From Glebionis coronaria (taxonomy: Eukaryota > Streptophyta > Magnoliopsida > Asterales > Asteraceae), in the NCBI GenBank assembly GCA_025667525.1, contig CM046879.1, positions 387,461,039 to 387,525,038 of the forward strand: a stretch of DNA of 64,000 nucleotides, written 5' to 3'. Position 1 is the stretch's first letter. Each line of letters starts with the position of its first letter. A model generated the notes under the pieces. It was not told the origin of the DNA and did not search any database. It saw nothing but the letters and a program-made list of their open reading frames with translations. A program made the translations under genes and the position numbers. Shown here piece after piece: positions 36,771 through 48,507 of the stretch.

Positions 36771-38975
36771 TTAACCATGAATCCCCTGAGACATTTGTTT
36801 CTCCGATATCTGCTTCTTCAGCAACCAAATTCTAAGAGTGTCCTTAGTTGAATGGTATACCACGATTGGACCGCTTAGTTCTTTTGGAACATCAACTTTG
36901 GTACCTGCAATCTCATTAGGAATTTGCATGCTTTGACGTGGGTTAGCGATATCAATTATAGAAGCACATGGGGGTTCACAGTTGGCTTTACTTGTGTCAG
37001 AGGTGACCTGAGGGGATGATTCACTTGTCTTAGTTGGCAAACGTTTCCTTTTATAGAAAATCTTAAGTTCAGGCTTAAGTGATATATCATCCTTTGCAAT
37101 TTTCTCCCTAGTAGTCTTCGTAGAATCAGAGACTATCCTAGTTAAAGGGCACTCGTTTCCTACAAGAGTGAAAGTTCTACCAGTGGGGCGCCACATTTTA
37201 CCAATGGGTTTGATTTTAGAGACCCACTGGGATTTAAGTCTAGCACGGGAGTTCACCTCATTAAGCAATTTTTTGATACAGGAGTCATGATTTGCCGTAA
37301 AGACACATTTTCTACATGTTTTACAAGTAGCATATTTAATGTCCGAGTAGTTCCTAGATGATTGATCGATGCTCCTAGGAGACGTCATGCTTCGGTTAGC
37401 AGTGTTGGGTAATCTAGAAGGCATCTGACTAGGTTGGACATTGCTATCTCTTACATGTGTCTTTTGAATAGCTTCCCTTTGACCAAAATCATGGCGCACC
37501 TCAGTTGAACTAGTTCTAGACATGTTCATTGAGCTATTCTTAGAGAAACTAGGGGCAATCATGTGATGAGGTCTTGCTAAAACTGATTTAGTCACATTAG
37601 GCCTAATTGGTGGAGTGACTGTTCTAGAAATATGACCCAAATCAACTTGGGAGGCAAACCGCGGTCTCGAGGATAGTGGTCGCTCGGATCTAAATGCAGT
37701 AGGTTATCTGACAATCGGTTGTCTGACGAACTGATTTGTAGGCGGTTTCCCCAAGATTGATGGTTTTTCAAGCTTAGTGTCCACACTAGATCCTTTAGTT
37801 TTCCTTAACTCGTTTTTCAACGCAGCTATAGCAAAGACCTTTTCCTGTACTTGAGCCTTTAACGTCTCATTCTCTTTAAGCACTATATCTTGGGATGCCA
37901 ATTTAGACTCTAGTAACTGAATTTGTTTCAAAAAATTATCCTTTTCAGCTTTCGAATCTAAAACTTTTTGATCCAATTTTCTTTCAAGAGCAACGTTTAA
38001 CTTTTCAAGTTTTTCAAAATATGTTTCAAATTTATCCGTTTTCTTAGAAAATTCAAGTTTGGCATCCTCAAGATCTTTTGATTGTTGAGCTACAATCGTT
38101 TCGAGCTCTTTAATCTTGGAATCAGAATCAGTTAACGAGGCAGATATAAAGCATTTATCATGATGTACTATAGCATTTTGAACACTTTCTCCCCCATTAT
38201 GACTCACATCGGATGAATCAGAAGTGGTATTTCTATCACTATTTTCCATCCCATGTTTGTCATAATTAGGTTCAGAATGCTCAATATGCGGCATGTCATC
38301 AGCATATACATCATAAACAACATTACATTGTACCATGTTTGCCGGTTCTTCATCATAAACGTGTAAGGTGTCATCAAGAGAGATCTCGTGAACATTCCCT
38401 GACGTGCCACTGGTATCATGTTGTCCTCCTGATTCCGTGCTCTTGGCATTGATAGGCTCCAAGTTGTCAACCGTATGACCATTCTCCTCTTGCATCTGCG
38501 TCATTGATTCTTGCACTCCATTATCATACGCTTGCTGAAGTCGAGATCTTTTATAAATTGAAGACGAGACCGATGTCATGAGTTTCAAAATTGTATCACA
38601 GAAAGCTCTAAACTCGGTATGTGTATCTCGAAGAAATGATTGGCAAATCACTGAACTTTCAGACTTGATGATATTGAATTGGAGGAAAGGCGTGAGTTGT
38701 GTCACAAGAGTCTTATATGCAAGTGCCGATGCAGAGTGATTAAAGTTTTCATGGTTGAGTTGCTCTGCTAGTTGGGTCAAGATGTTGAACAATGATTCCA
38801 TAAATATATGACGATCTTGACCAAAGAGTGTCACAAATTCGCTCCCTCCTTGAATCCGTGAAAGTGTAACTAGATGATACTGAAGCATTTGAAATGAAGT
38901 GATGCCACTTTCTCTAGCTTTGTCTTGCATTGGATGCAAGTCTCCCTCTTGAAACTTCGAATTCAAAGAATCCAT
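36771..38975 (-). pseudogene. Gag-like protein of element B, interrupted by one stop
   Basis: The frame starts at ATG 38975 and runs 735 codons, with a single in-frame TAA at 37704-37706. The first 423 residues hold a hydrophobic helical part (about 25-140), an acidic Ser/Asp-rich middle, and a likely coiled coil at about 285-397 (ending LKAQVQEKVFAIAALKNELR). After the stop, the frame continues in register for about 310 codons with a Ser/Arg-rich stretch, then a Cys/His cluster CX2CX2CX5HX2C (C106 to C121 counted from the first downstream Met), then WRPTGRTFTLVGNECPLTR. From memory, this order resembles the C-terminal half of the extended Gag of Asteraceae copia polyproteins, where protease would follow; here pol is missing. 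Readthrough or decay are both possible. The family link is unsearched. Confidence 0.7.
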
Positions 38976-40562
38976 TGAAGTTTGAAAAAGATAAGGAGTA
39001 ATGATCTAATGAAAGAAAGAAAAATCCTTGTTTGGTGCTATAACTGTTTCTCGTCACCTTGTGTCGAAACTCTTTCCGTGTCGAAGACCGAATAAAAATC
39101 AACTAATATATCCTTATACCCCAATATTCGGATATATAGTTTTTTTTTTTTTTTTAAATCAACGATGTTATATTTTTATGACACTTATCCCAACCGTTCC
39201 AATTGTAAAAATATGTAGCCTGCAAAGTGACTAGTCAACAAATACTTTTTCAATTGTCAAGAAGGTTCCAATACATTTGAGTTGCCAAAAAAAAATAAAA
39301 AAATACGTGTTGACTAATATTTTTTTTAAGTGTGACCTCTGCATCTTAAAATGTAGAAAAGTATATTACGAATGATAAAGGTTTTTCATTTTTGTTTACA
39401 CAAATAATACATTTGAGTTCCAATACTTTTTCAAGTGTGACATCAGGCAACAAACATGTTGACAAATGACACAAACAAAAACACGTGTGAAAGTGATATG
39501 GGGAAAAGAAATAACACTTGCCCTCTTGTTCTTATCCTACTTGACCTATATAGTTTCTTCCGCCTTTGTTTCCTTCCCCTATATTTCTTCTCCCAAAAAT
39601 ACTAACTGCTCATGATACTCCCATCTTGTTTACTCCGCCTCTTTTCTAATTTTTCTCTCAACAAGAAAGAACATCGCCCCATCTTTTCATACTAGCAAAA
39701 CCAGACACAGACCCTAAATTGATGTTCAAAATAAAGCGAATCAACATCTATTCCACCTCAGATTACTCATCTATATTGATCATTTAAGACAACACCGAAA
39801 ACATAAACCCTTTTTATCTTTGATAATTAGTGCCTTCTTCAAATGAGAGAATCGTCACTCGGATATGTCTGAAAGGTCTGTTTACAGGTCTCGGGTAGGA
39901 ATCATTGTTGCATGTTGGTTAATTGAGTCCCTCTCTCATCTGTTCGAGTCTTTCTGTCGTGATGTTTTTCTTTGATGTGCGAGCCGTGAGGGTGTCGGAT
40001 GTGGGTGAGGGAGTGGAGAGTTTTTTGGGTTTGTTTTTGTGTCGAGGTTTGAGTCCGAGAGTTGAGTGTTGGGAGTTGGGAGATTGAGTGTTGGGAGTTG
40101 AGAGTTGAGTGTTGAGAGGTGTTCGGAGTCAGTCAAGATTTTTGAGTCTTGAAATTTTTTTTTCGATTTGTGAGTCGGGTCTAGAGTCGTGAGTGTTGAT
40201 TGTGATGAGTCAAGGTTCGAGTTGAGTTTTGATAGTGAGTTGAGAGTGGGATACGAGAGGTGAGGAAGTCCGAAGGTGTGCGAGTCTTGAGTCGAGTCGT
40301 GAGGGTGTGAGGGGGAGTCTGTGAGTTGAGTCTTTTGACAATGTCGAGGTCTTGGTGGATTCAAGGGTCGAGTTTTTTTTTTTTTTTTTTTTGGTTTGTA
40401 GAGTCGAAGTCGAGGTGAGGGTAGGGGAGGATGTGTTTTTCGTCAGTGAGGTTTTAGTGTTTAGGTGAGTCACTGTTTGTGTCAGTTTGAGTGTGAGGGT
40501 GTGTCGAGTCAAAATCTAGTTTCCCGTTTTGTTTGAATTGTCGAGTGAGAGTCGCTCTATAC

Positions 40563-40790
40563 GGAATAGTCTATTCGAAAAGGTCTATGCGGAAAGACTA
40601 TGCGGAAAGACTATGCGGAAAGTCTATACGGAAAAGGTCCTATTCGGAAAGTCTATACGGAAAAGGTCCTATTCGGAAAAGTCCTATTCGGAAAAGTCCT
40701 ATTCGGAAAAGTCCTATTCGGAAAAGTCCTATCCAGAAAACCGTCTATTCGGAAAATCCATGCGGAAAGCTTATTTGGAATAATCGAGAA
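40563..40790. repeat. Minisatellite of CTATTCGGAAAAGTC units
   Basis: About fourteen units of 14-16 bp, with variants TATGCGGAAAGAC, TATACGGAAAAGGTC and TATTCGGAAAAGTC. The central copies (40660-40735) are near-identical, which points to recent slippage. Confidence 0.85.
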
Positions 40791-41260
40791 AACTGATAGT
40801 TTTGGACAAGTTTGGACTGTTTTGACAGATTTGACAGATTTGGACTGATAAGAAAAATGAAGAAGAAAACTGATTAAAAATGACTCATTAAAAAAATGAT
40901 TAAAAAATGACTGATTAAAAAAAAATTATTAAAAAAATGATTGATTAAAAAATGATTAGACAAAGTTGTACCAGAAAAAAAACTGATAAACGAAAAAAAA
41001 AAAACAAATAAAAAATTTAAAAAACTGATTAGTTTAAAAATTTGATAAACAAACTGATTAATTTGTAAAAATTCAACACGATCCAAAAATAACTTTATAA
41101 AATTGAAAAAAATTTATAAAATTGATAAACTTGATAAATAACTTTATAAAATGGATAGATAAAAAGATGATAAAAAAATAGAGAGACAATAAGAAAAGAA
41201 AAGATTTTTACCACCAAATCAAAAGATAAAAAAATATGTAAATCCTAAGATTCAACCATG

Positions 41261-41273
41261 GCTCTTGATACCA
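41261..41273 (-). other. Primer binding site of element B
   Basis: On the minus strand TGGTATCAAGAGC follows the 5' LTR by two bases. It fits initiator Met-tRNA with one extra A and is common in plant copia elements. Confidence 0.75.
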
Positions 41274-41275
41274 AT

Positions 41276-41596
41276 TGAAGGTCTACGATATCTAAGGATT
41301 TGGTAAATGATGGATGATCTATTGATTAGATGGTGGAAATGGGGAAGAAGGAGATGAGGTATAGAGAGAGAAAGGAGAGAAATGAAAAGTAGAGAGAGAA
41401 AGTTATTTAGATTAAATGAAAAGTTGTAAAATGAATGAACCACCCCTCCTAACATGCTAGGAGGGGTATATATAGCCCACCCTACATGTGGGCTATATGG
41501 ACTATATTTAGTACAAACTGGATCACGAGCCTAATACAATAATATATCGTTGGAGCGACCGATCCTTCATAAATACGTAAAAACATATTTCCAACA
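41276..41596 (-). repeat. 5' LTR of element B
   Basis: 321 bp, followed by the CTTAT duplication at 41597-41601. TATA box TATATATA (41467-41474) beside the inverted repeat CCCCTCCTA/TAGGAGGGG (41443-41466). Confidence 0.93.
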
Positions 41597-42119
41597 CTTA
41601 TCACTAAGGGACCGCGGTTCATATATGGAACCGCCTATAGAGGTTGTGTTTTGGTGGTGAAGGAAGATTTTTCAATTCAGCAAATCTTATTTTTCTAGTC
41701 TAACTAATCATAGGGATATGCTTAAAAGCAAAGATAGACAAAGATAACACATATGAACTGACCAAATAGAGATTTGACCAAAACACATGGATTTTAAAAT
41801 AAAAATCGATGTAGGAGGTGTGTAAGACAAGACCATAAGTCACGACACAATGATCCTCCATGATTCTATCTTGTTCTTGCTATGTTTGAGAGAATCATAC
41901 ATATGAATTATGTAAGCTCGAGATTAATAGCAAGAATCTATGAAAAACGTTTTTAGATTGAATTAACAATGTCAAAACATTTCTCGACCATTTTCGAAAG
42001 AGACTTTGAGAATTTTGAAAAGGAGAAGATAAGATTTTCAAGAAGAGTTTAGGAGACTCAATGACTCAAAGTGATAAAAGACTCAAAAGAAAATAAGAGA
42101 CTCAATAAAAGGAAAGCAA
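41597..42119 (-). other. Start of the 3' noncoding region of element A
   Basis: Joined to 17548-18542 before B inserted. It begins at the interrupted palindromic motif (ACCGCGGTTC...GGAACCGCC, 41610-41634). No coding potential was noticed. Confidence 0.6.
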
Positions 42120-45100
42120 TTAAGGAATATGTTCCATTAATCCTAGACCTAGACGCAAGTAATTAAAAGGTTCCCTCTTAAGTGGCTTAGTGAAGATGTC
42201 GGCTAAGTTACTTTCGGAGGGTACCTGCTCAATCAAAATGTTCCCCTTTTGAACATTATCCCTAAGGAAATGGTGGCGAATTTCTATGTGCTTGGTTCGA
42301 GAATGTTGCACGGGATTCTTGCTAAGGTCTATAGCACCTTTATTGTCGCACATGATGGGAACATCATCAAGAGAAATACCGTAATCAACAAGCGCTTGCT
42401 TCATCCATAGAGCATGTTGGCATGCTTTTCCGGTACTCACATACTCGGCTTCCATAGTGGATATCGCAAGAGCGGTTTGTTTCTTGGAGAACCAAGAAGT
42501 TAAACAACAACCCATGAAGGTACAAACTCCACTAGTGTTTTTCCGGTCCACATAGTCCCCGCATGATCCGAGTCCGCGTAGACAATGGTTTCTACGCTGG
42601 TGCCTTTAGGATACCATAATCCTAAATGTATAGTGCCCTTAATGTATTAGAAGATACGCTTAACCACTTCAAGGTGAGAGGTTTTGGGAGCCTCTTGGAA
42701 GCGAGCACAAAGGCAAACACTAAACATGATATCCGGTCGACTTGCCGTTAGGTAAAACAAACTACCAATCATACCTCTATATTTGGTGTTGTCTACTGAC
42801 TCATAATAATCATCTACGGTGAGTTTAGTATCCTAGGCCATTGGGGTCTTCATTGGTCTAGATTCTTCTAATCCAAATTTCTTTAGCATTTCTTTAGCAT
42901 ACTTAGATTGACTAAAGAAAATACCATCGTCCATTTGTTTAATTTAGAGTCCTAAAAAGAAGTTAAGTTCTCCCATCATACTCATTTCAAACTCATCATG
43001 CATGGTTTTGGCAACGTCATCACATAATTCTTGAAAAGTTGAGCCAAATATAATGTCATCAACATATATTTACACAATTATGAGGTGAGAACCTTTCTTC
43101 TTTGTAAAGAGCGTGTTGTCTACCATTCCCATGGTATACTCATGTTTAACAAGAAACGCTTTAAGTCTATCATACCAAGCTTTGGGTGCTTGTTTAAGAC
43201 CATAAAGTGCCTTCTTAAGCTTGTAAACATGATCCGTATCAAAATCAATGAAGCCAAGAGGTTGAGCCACATATACCTCCTCATTGATCAAACTGTTAAG
43301 AAACGCACTCTTTACATCTATTTGTTGAAGCTTAAAGTCTAAGGCACAAGCGTAGGCTAAAAGGATTCTAATGGATTCTAATCTTGCTACCGGTGCATAT
43401 GTCTCGTCATAATCAATCCCTTCTTGTTGATTATAGCCTTGCGCTACAAGTATAGCCTTGTTACGAGACACAACACCATTCTCATCTCACTTATTCCTAT
43501 AGACCCATTTGGTTCCAATAATGGTAGAACTTCTAGGTGGAGGAAGAAGTTCCCAAACATCATTAGCAACAAATTGATTCAATTCTTCATGCATCGCAAT
43601 GACCCAACTCTCATCCGTCAAAGCTTCTTTAACATTCTTTGGTTCATTCAAGGAGACGAAACAAAAGAATTTGCTTTGGTTTGGGACTTGAGATCTTAGG
43701 GTCCTTTGATTTAAGTCACCAATGATATTATTGAGAGTATGATCCTTAGACTCCTTAATGTTTACTTCCTTTTCAACACTAAGGTCTTCAACTCCTATTT
43801 TTCTAACCACTTTGGCTTTAACTACTTCTATTTCATCTAAGTCATCATCAACCAATGGTGGTGTCTTGGATAAAGGAGGGGTTTCATCAAAAGTCACGTT
43901 AAGTGATTCTTCAATTAGGCCCGAGGTTCTATTGAGGACTATCTAGGCTTTGCTAGTTTGGGAATAACCTAAAAAGATACCTTCGTAAGACTTTGGGTCG
44001 AACTTGGTAAGGTAGTCTTTGGTGTTGAGGGTAAAGCACTTGCTTCCAAACACTCTAAAGTATTCCAATGAGGGTTTCTTACCTTTAAGAATATCATAGG
44101 GGGTCTTTCCTAGGAAAGGTCGAATAAGAATTCGGTTGAGAATATAAGTCGATGTGTCCACGGCGTTGCACCAAAACTTTTGAGGCAAGGATTGCTCGTT
44201 TAACATCGTCATACTCATCTCTTGGATGGTCCTATTCTTCCTTTCAACTACCCCATTTGATTGTAGAGTGTGATGATCCGAGAAGTTATGGGTAATACCA
44301 TTAGCTTCACAAAAGGCACCAAATTGCACTTCATTATCAAATTCCCTACCATGATCTGTCCTAATAGATACAATTGGACATCCTAGTTGATTTTGAATTC
44401 TTTGACTAAATATTTCGAAATAATCGAAAGCTTCATTCTTAGATGCCCAAAATCTAGTCCAAGTGAATATAGAATACTCGTCAACTATAACTAGGGTATA
44501 AAGGTTACCTCCATAACTCCGTATGGCGGAAGGTCCAAAGAGATCCATATGTAAGAGCTCTAAGCACCGAGAGGTAGAAACCAAATTCTTTGCTTTGTGA
44601 CTTGAGTGAACTTGCTTTCTAACTTTGCAAGCATCATAAAAGTGACTATCAAACTTCATCTTGGGGAGGTGTCTTACCAACTCCTTAGATAAAGATTGAA
44701 TTAAACGCATATTAGCGTGACCTAATCTCCTATGTCAAAGAGTAGAACTATCATCTATAGTCACAAGACATATGTTTTCTTTTGACTTCTTATTGACCTT
44801 CATGACATAAATCTCATGCTTTCTAACACCTTTTCCAATGACCTTTCCATCTTTTACGATTTCACTGTCATGTTCCGAAAAGATGACCTTACACTTATTG
44901 TCACAAATTTGACCTATACTTAAAAGGATAAACCCTAATTGATCTACGTGCTCAACATTTTCAATGGCCACGGAGTTAAGAGAAACCGTACCTTTGCCAA
45001 TGCTATTACCACGTAGACTACTAGCGAATGTGACGTTACCTCCATCATATGCTTTGTAGCACGAGAACAAACTTCGATTAGCCGTCATGTGTTTAGAACA

Positions 45101-45145
45101 ACCACTATCCTTAATCCACTCGTCGGGTTCCAAATCAATTCCCAA
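42120..45145 (-). pseudogene. pol of element A: protease, integrase, RT, RNase H (decayed)
   Basis: Read from high to low coordinates. The protease/pre-integrase part (45145-44735) has KDSGCSKHM and ends at a TGA replacing the Trp before HRRLGHANM. The integrase core (44710-43943) has LHMDLFGP, RTDHGREF and NGVVERKNR, then a TAG where Tyr is expected. RT part 1 (43897-43487) ends at TGA. RT part 2 (43471-43070) has YNQQEGIDYDETYAPVA and ends at TAA five codons before YVDD (43055-43066). RNase H (42551-42120) has SAEY-like MEAEYVS and ends LGLGLMEHIP. The first four breaks are simple nonsense changes in one frame; at least one frameshift lies between 43070 and 42551. The order IN before RT defines Ty1/copia. 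It cannot make active enzymes. Confidence 0.93.
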
Positions 45146-45171
45146 GCATATCTAGGTAACAACACACACGA

Positions 45172-47210
45172 TCAAACATTTGGTCCCCAATATCTCATGG
45201 GTCCAAAATTGTTAGTTCCAAACATCCCTTGCATTTGGTTGGGATGTATGAATGGAGGAGGGGTTCCCCATAGGGAACAAAATGGAGGAGGATAATAATT
45301 CATATAACCATTTAGTTGTTCATTATTTCTCCTAGGTGTATTTGATCTTGGTTTAGAATTGTGGTCATTCCTTCTAGGTGTTGGAGTTTTACTTCTAGGT
45401 CGTGAATTGTTTTGACTATCTCTTCTAGGTGTTGTCGTTCTACTTCTAGGCCTAGACTTATTCCGTACTCTTGGTGGAGTAGTGGACGGTCTTGATAAAC
45501 TTCTATTTATCATTAGAGGTTTACTCAAGGGCTTATAGAACTTATCAACGCCATTGTCGTCAAGTATGGGTAATTTGACCTTGTTAAGAATAAGATGCTT
45601 TGGTTGTTCACTTAAATTTAACTTTTCAGAAAGTTCAGAATTTTTAGCAAAAACTCTTTCTGGCCGCGGTTCCTTATCTAGGACGGCGGTTCCATAGTGA
45701 TAAGGAACCGCCCCATACAATCTGGGACAGCGTACAACAGATAATTTTTCTGAAAATCTGACTTGTTTAGGTTCACTGGTTGATGCTTCATTTGAGTTAA
45801 AACCTACACCAAGTCTTTCCTTAGAATGAATTTGTTTGTTTAGCATATCATCAAGAGCACTAGTACATTTCATGAACTTTTCCAATTTAATGGAGGTTCT
45901 CTTGAGATCTTCATTCTCTAATCTAAGTTTCTCTCAACTTAAGCAACCTAAATAAACTTCTTTATTTTTCTCAAGCTTGGCTAATTTCTCCATAATTTCA
46001 TTGATCTCATTTTCACGCTTAGTTTTGGTTGATTTTAAGGTTTTGCTCTTTTCTATGAATTTAAGGCTAAGTTTGTGTAAATTATCATATTGGCCTTCTA
46101 ATTCAATATCATCTAAGTTGGAGCTATCGTTTCTATAATATTCGGTTTTGGAATGTATCTCTTTAGAAGTATGAGCCTAAGACATTTCTCCTCTTTGGGG
46201 TTGTCATCAACATCTTCACCGCTATCGCTCCAAGAACCACTAACGAATGTCGTGTGATTCTTATCGCGTGAAGGCTTCGGACAATCACCAATGAAATGAT
46301 TTAGATCTCCACATCTAAAGCAATTCCTATCACCTTTTTCGTTCTTGGTAAACTGATTCTTAAGAATGGTTTATTGTCATTGTTGGGTTGCCTCACGTGT
46401 TGACCTCGTCTTTTGAAGAACTTCTTGAAATTTCTCACCGCCAATGCATACTCCTTGTCATCGCTATCCGAGGAAGTATCATGATCGCTTTGTTCCTTCT
46501 TGGCTTTGAGTGCAAAAGACTTCCTTTCACTCTTGGTTTTTACCAATTCCGATTCCTTCAAAATTATCATCTCATGAACCTTCAAGTTGCCTATGAGTTC
46601 ATCGAGTGATAAGGTTGAGAGATCTTTCGATTCTTCAATCGCCGTGACTTTTTATCTCCACTTCGGATGTAAGCCCCTTAGAAACTTCCTAACATTGTTC
46701 TTGCTAGAAAAACCTTCATCAAGTGCTTTTAGACTAGTAATAATAGTGTTAAATCTAGCAAAAGCACTATCAATAGTTTCATCTTCTAAGATGACAAATT
46801 GTTCATATTGTTGGACAAGAAGATCGATTTTGCTTTCTTTGACTTGGCTATTACCTTGGTGGGTTAATAAAAGAGTGTTCCAAATATCTTTAGCGGTATC
46901 AGACATAAAAATCCTTTCATACTCTTTCTTAGGTAAAGCATTATAAATCATCATTTTAGCCTCATTATTTTTTGAAAGTTTCTTTTTAGTATCGTTATTA
47001 GCTTTGTCAAAAGTGACCAATTCTTTTGTTTTATAAACTTCATTAAATTGATAAGGTAACAAAATCACCATTGGTAATAACATGCCAAAGATCTAAATCT
47101 TTTGATTTCACATAAGTCTCAAATCTATTTTTCCAATAAATAAAACTATCGGTTTCAAAAAGTGGTGGTCTTTGCATAGATTGCCCTTCTAGGTACTTGT
47201 TGGAATCCAT
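45172..47210 (-). pseudogene. gag of element A (decayed)
   Basis: The start is taken at ATG 47210 (MDSNKYLEGQSMQRPPLFE), because the copia Gag N-terminus WKNRFETYVKSKDLDLW follows in that frame. A frameshift near 47045-47083 moves into the frame of 47083-46652 (NNEAKMMIYNALPKKEYERIF, then SFARFNTIITSLKALDEG-type UBN2 domain), which ends in a TAA. It continues in the same frame to 46301. A CCHC knuckle ([14 protein letters not shown]) sits in another frame at 46322-46281. The distal part (45885-45172) is Arg/Ser/Pro-rich with repeated SRPRSKTPTPRR units and includes a copy of the palindromic motif (45665-45712). Several stops and shifts make it inactive. Confidence 0.88.
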
Positions 47211-47264
47211 AGATCGATTCAAGTTTTAAAATACAATACACTTTAAAAATTCTTGAGCAACCTC

Positions 47265-47276
47265 GCTCTGATACCA
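47265..47276 (-). other. Primer binding site of element A
   Basis: TGGTATCAGAGC on the minus strand, two bases from the LTR. It is an exact initiator Met-tRNA match of the copia type. Confidence 0.88.
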
Positions 47277-47278
47277 AT

Positions 47279-48507
47279 TGTAGAAACTAGAAGGGGGGGG
47301 GGGGGGGGGGTTAATAGTTTCTTATATTTACTTGTTAAAAGATGGTTTTCAAAAAATCATTTTTCAAAAACTTAGGCTTGAGGAAATATGTGAAATCTTC
47401 TTATGCACAATATGAACAATGATAATGTAACTAAACTAATACTAACTAATGTATATGCACAAAGAATAAAGAATGTAAAGATTTAATGCTAAAGAAAGAT
47501 CAAACCAAACATCAAGGATTTATAGTCGTTCGGCAACGAAGCTCACTTCTCGTTCCTACTCCACTCATCGAGTACTCCTTACTCGAGAGTTCACTACACA
47601 ACAAGCTCCTTATGGTGGAGAAAACCGTACACATCGCTTAACCTATTTCCGACTCTAAGCTAAAAGTCGAGCCCTAATCGTAGCTAGGACCAATCTACAC
47701 AACTATAATTAGTACATAGACAACGTCCAAATAGACACAACTACTTGGATCTTCACAACTATGACACAACAACAAATGTATAAGATTTGATATTCAAAGG
47801 ATCTTTGGTGGTGGACTCAACACTTCACAAGGATAGTGTTCTTCTCTTTGCACTTGGAGAGGAAGGGATGGATGGGATAGATTCACTTCTAAACAAGTAG
47901 TAATCAATCAAATGATCAAGGATTTGAGTGATTTAAGAAGTATGTTTGAATATGGAAATTTATGTGCAAAAGAGGTGAAGAGAAAATCTGAGAATTGTCT
48001 ACTATTTATAGGACAAAGGGCCAACGGCTATATCTGCCCGCGGTTCGTTATCTCAGCCGGTGGTACCTTATCGATAAGGAACCGCATCGGCACTAGGGAA
48101 CCGCCGGAGTAGACTTCGCTCCATTTTTATCCCTTAGTGGTACAGGTCTTATCTGATTTTAAAATATCCTGAAAGAATATTCCAAATCAAAAAAGAATAT
48201 GCCATTTTCGAATTTTCAAATATTTGATTTAACAAAACATTTTCTTAAAAAGAAAGTTTAATAAAAAAACTTGTCACACTTAATAAAAAGTGAGTTTTAA
48301 GAAAAGATTAAATCACTTGATCACTTGATTAAGGTTAGTATTTGTTTATTCATACCTTAAGTGAAAATGGGTAAAATGAAAAATACTTGAACTCAAGAAT
48401 TCATTTTTCGTTGTTTTCGTAAATGCTTGTTTTTACATATTGTCGTAATCAAAACTAAGCGAGACCGAAAAACGCAAGTAACTTTTTTAGGCATTATTGC
48501 ATTAACA
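47279..48507 (-). repeat. 5' LTR of element A
   Basis: 1229 bp. It holds an 18-G run at 47293-47310, the palindromic block at 48040-48092, and the empty MITE site near 48276. GAATC follows at 48508-48512. Confidence 0.93.

Larger units (their letters stand above)
38976..41275 (-). other. Long leader of element B
   Basis: Lies between the primer site and the gag-like ATG. It contains G/T-rich GAGTGTTGGGAGTTG repeats (about 40020-40330), a T-run at 40373-40392, a 15-16-bp minisatellite (40563-40790) and ATGATTAAAAA-type simple repeats (40860-41200). Frames at 39936-40848 are products of these repeats. No gene was seen. Confidence 0.65.
18548..41596 (-). mobile_element. Element B: copia-like non-autonomous retrotransposon hosting Athila At1
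   Basis: Bounded by 321-bp LTRs (TGAAGGTCTACG to ATTTCCAACA on the plus strand) and a CTTAT duplication (18543-18547, 41597-41601). The primer site next to the right LTR and polypurine tract next to the left LTR show that it reads leftward. Its internal 7.8 kb has one long gag-like frame with a stop and no protease, integrase, RT or RNase H, so it would depend on proteins from another element. The two LTRs differ at about five positions by eye (roughly 98% identity). It is split by At1 within its left LTR. Confidence 0.92.
15755..48507 (-). mobile_element. Element A: Sirevirus-type Ty1/copia retrotransposon hosting element B
   Basis: The element is bounded by LTRs that begin TGTAGAAACTAG and end GCATTAACA on the plus strand, with a GAATC target duplication at 15750-15754 and 48508-48512. 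It lies in the G1 LTR. Gene order on the minus strand is gag, protease, integrase, reverse transcriptase, RNase H, the copia order. The primer site is complementary to initiator Met-tRNA. Several upstream polypurine tracts and repeated palindromic motifs match known Sirevirus hallmarks. All coding parts carry stops or frameshifts, so it is not autonomous. Its own length without inserts is about 9.1 kb. Element B (18548-41596) is inserted in its 3' region. Confidence 0.93.

Noticed and set aside
39936..40512. Ser/Thr/Pro-rich minus-strand frames
   Set aside because: Products of low-complexity G/T-rich DNA in the leader of B.
40563..40790. Possible CRISPR-like array
   Set aside because: Units are contiguous 14-16-bp repeats without spacers, in a plant retroelement.
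40529..40848. Three overlapping repetitive frames with SEKSY or GKVLF repeats
   Set aside because: Translation of a minisatellite in all three frames; not a protein gene.
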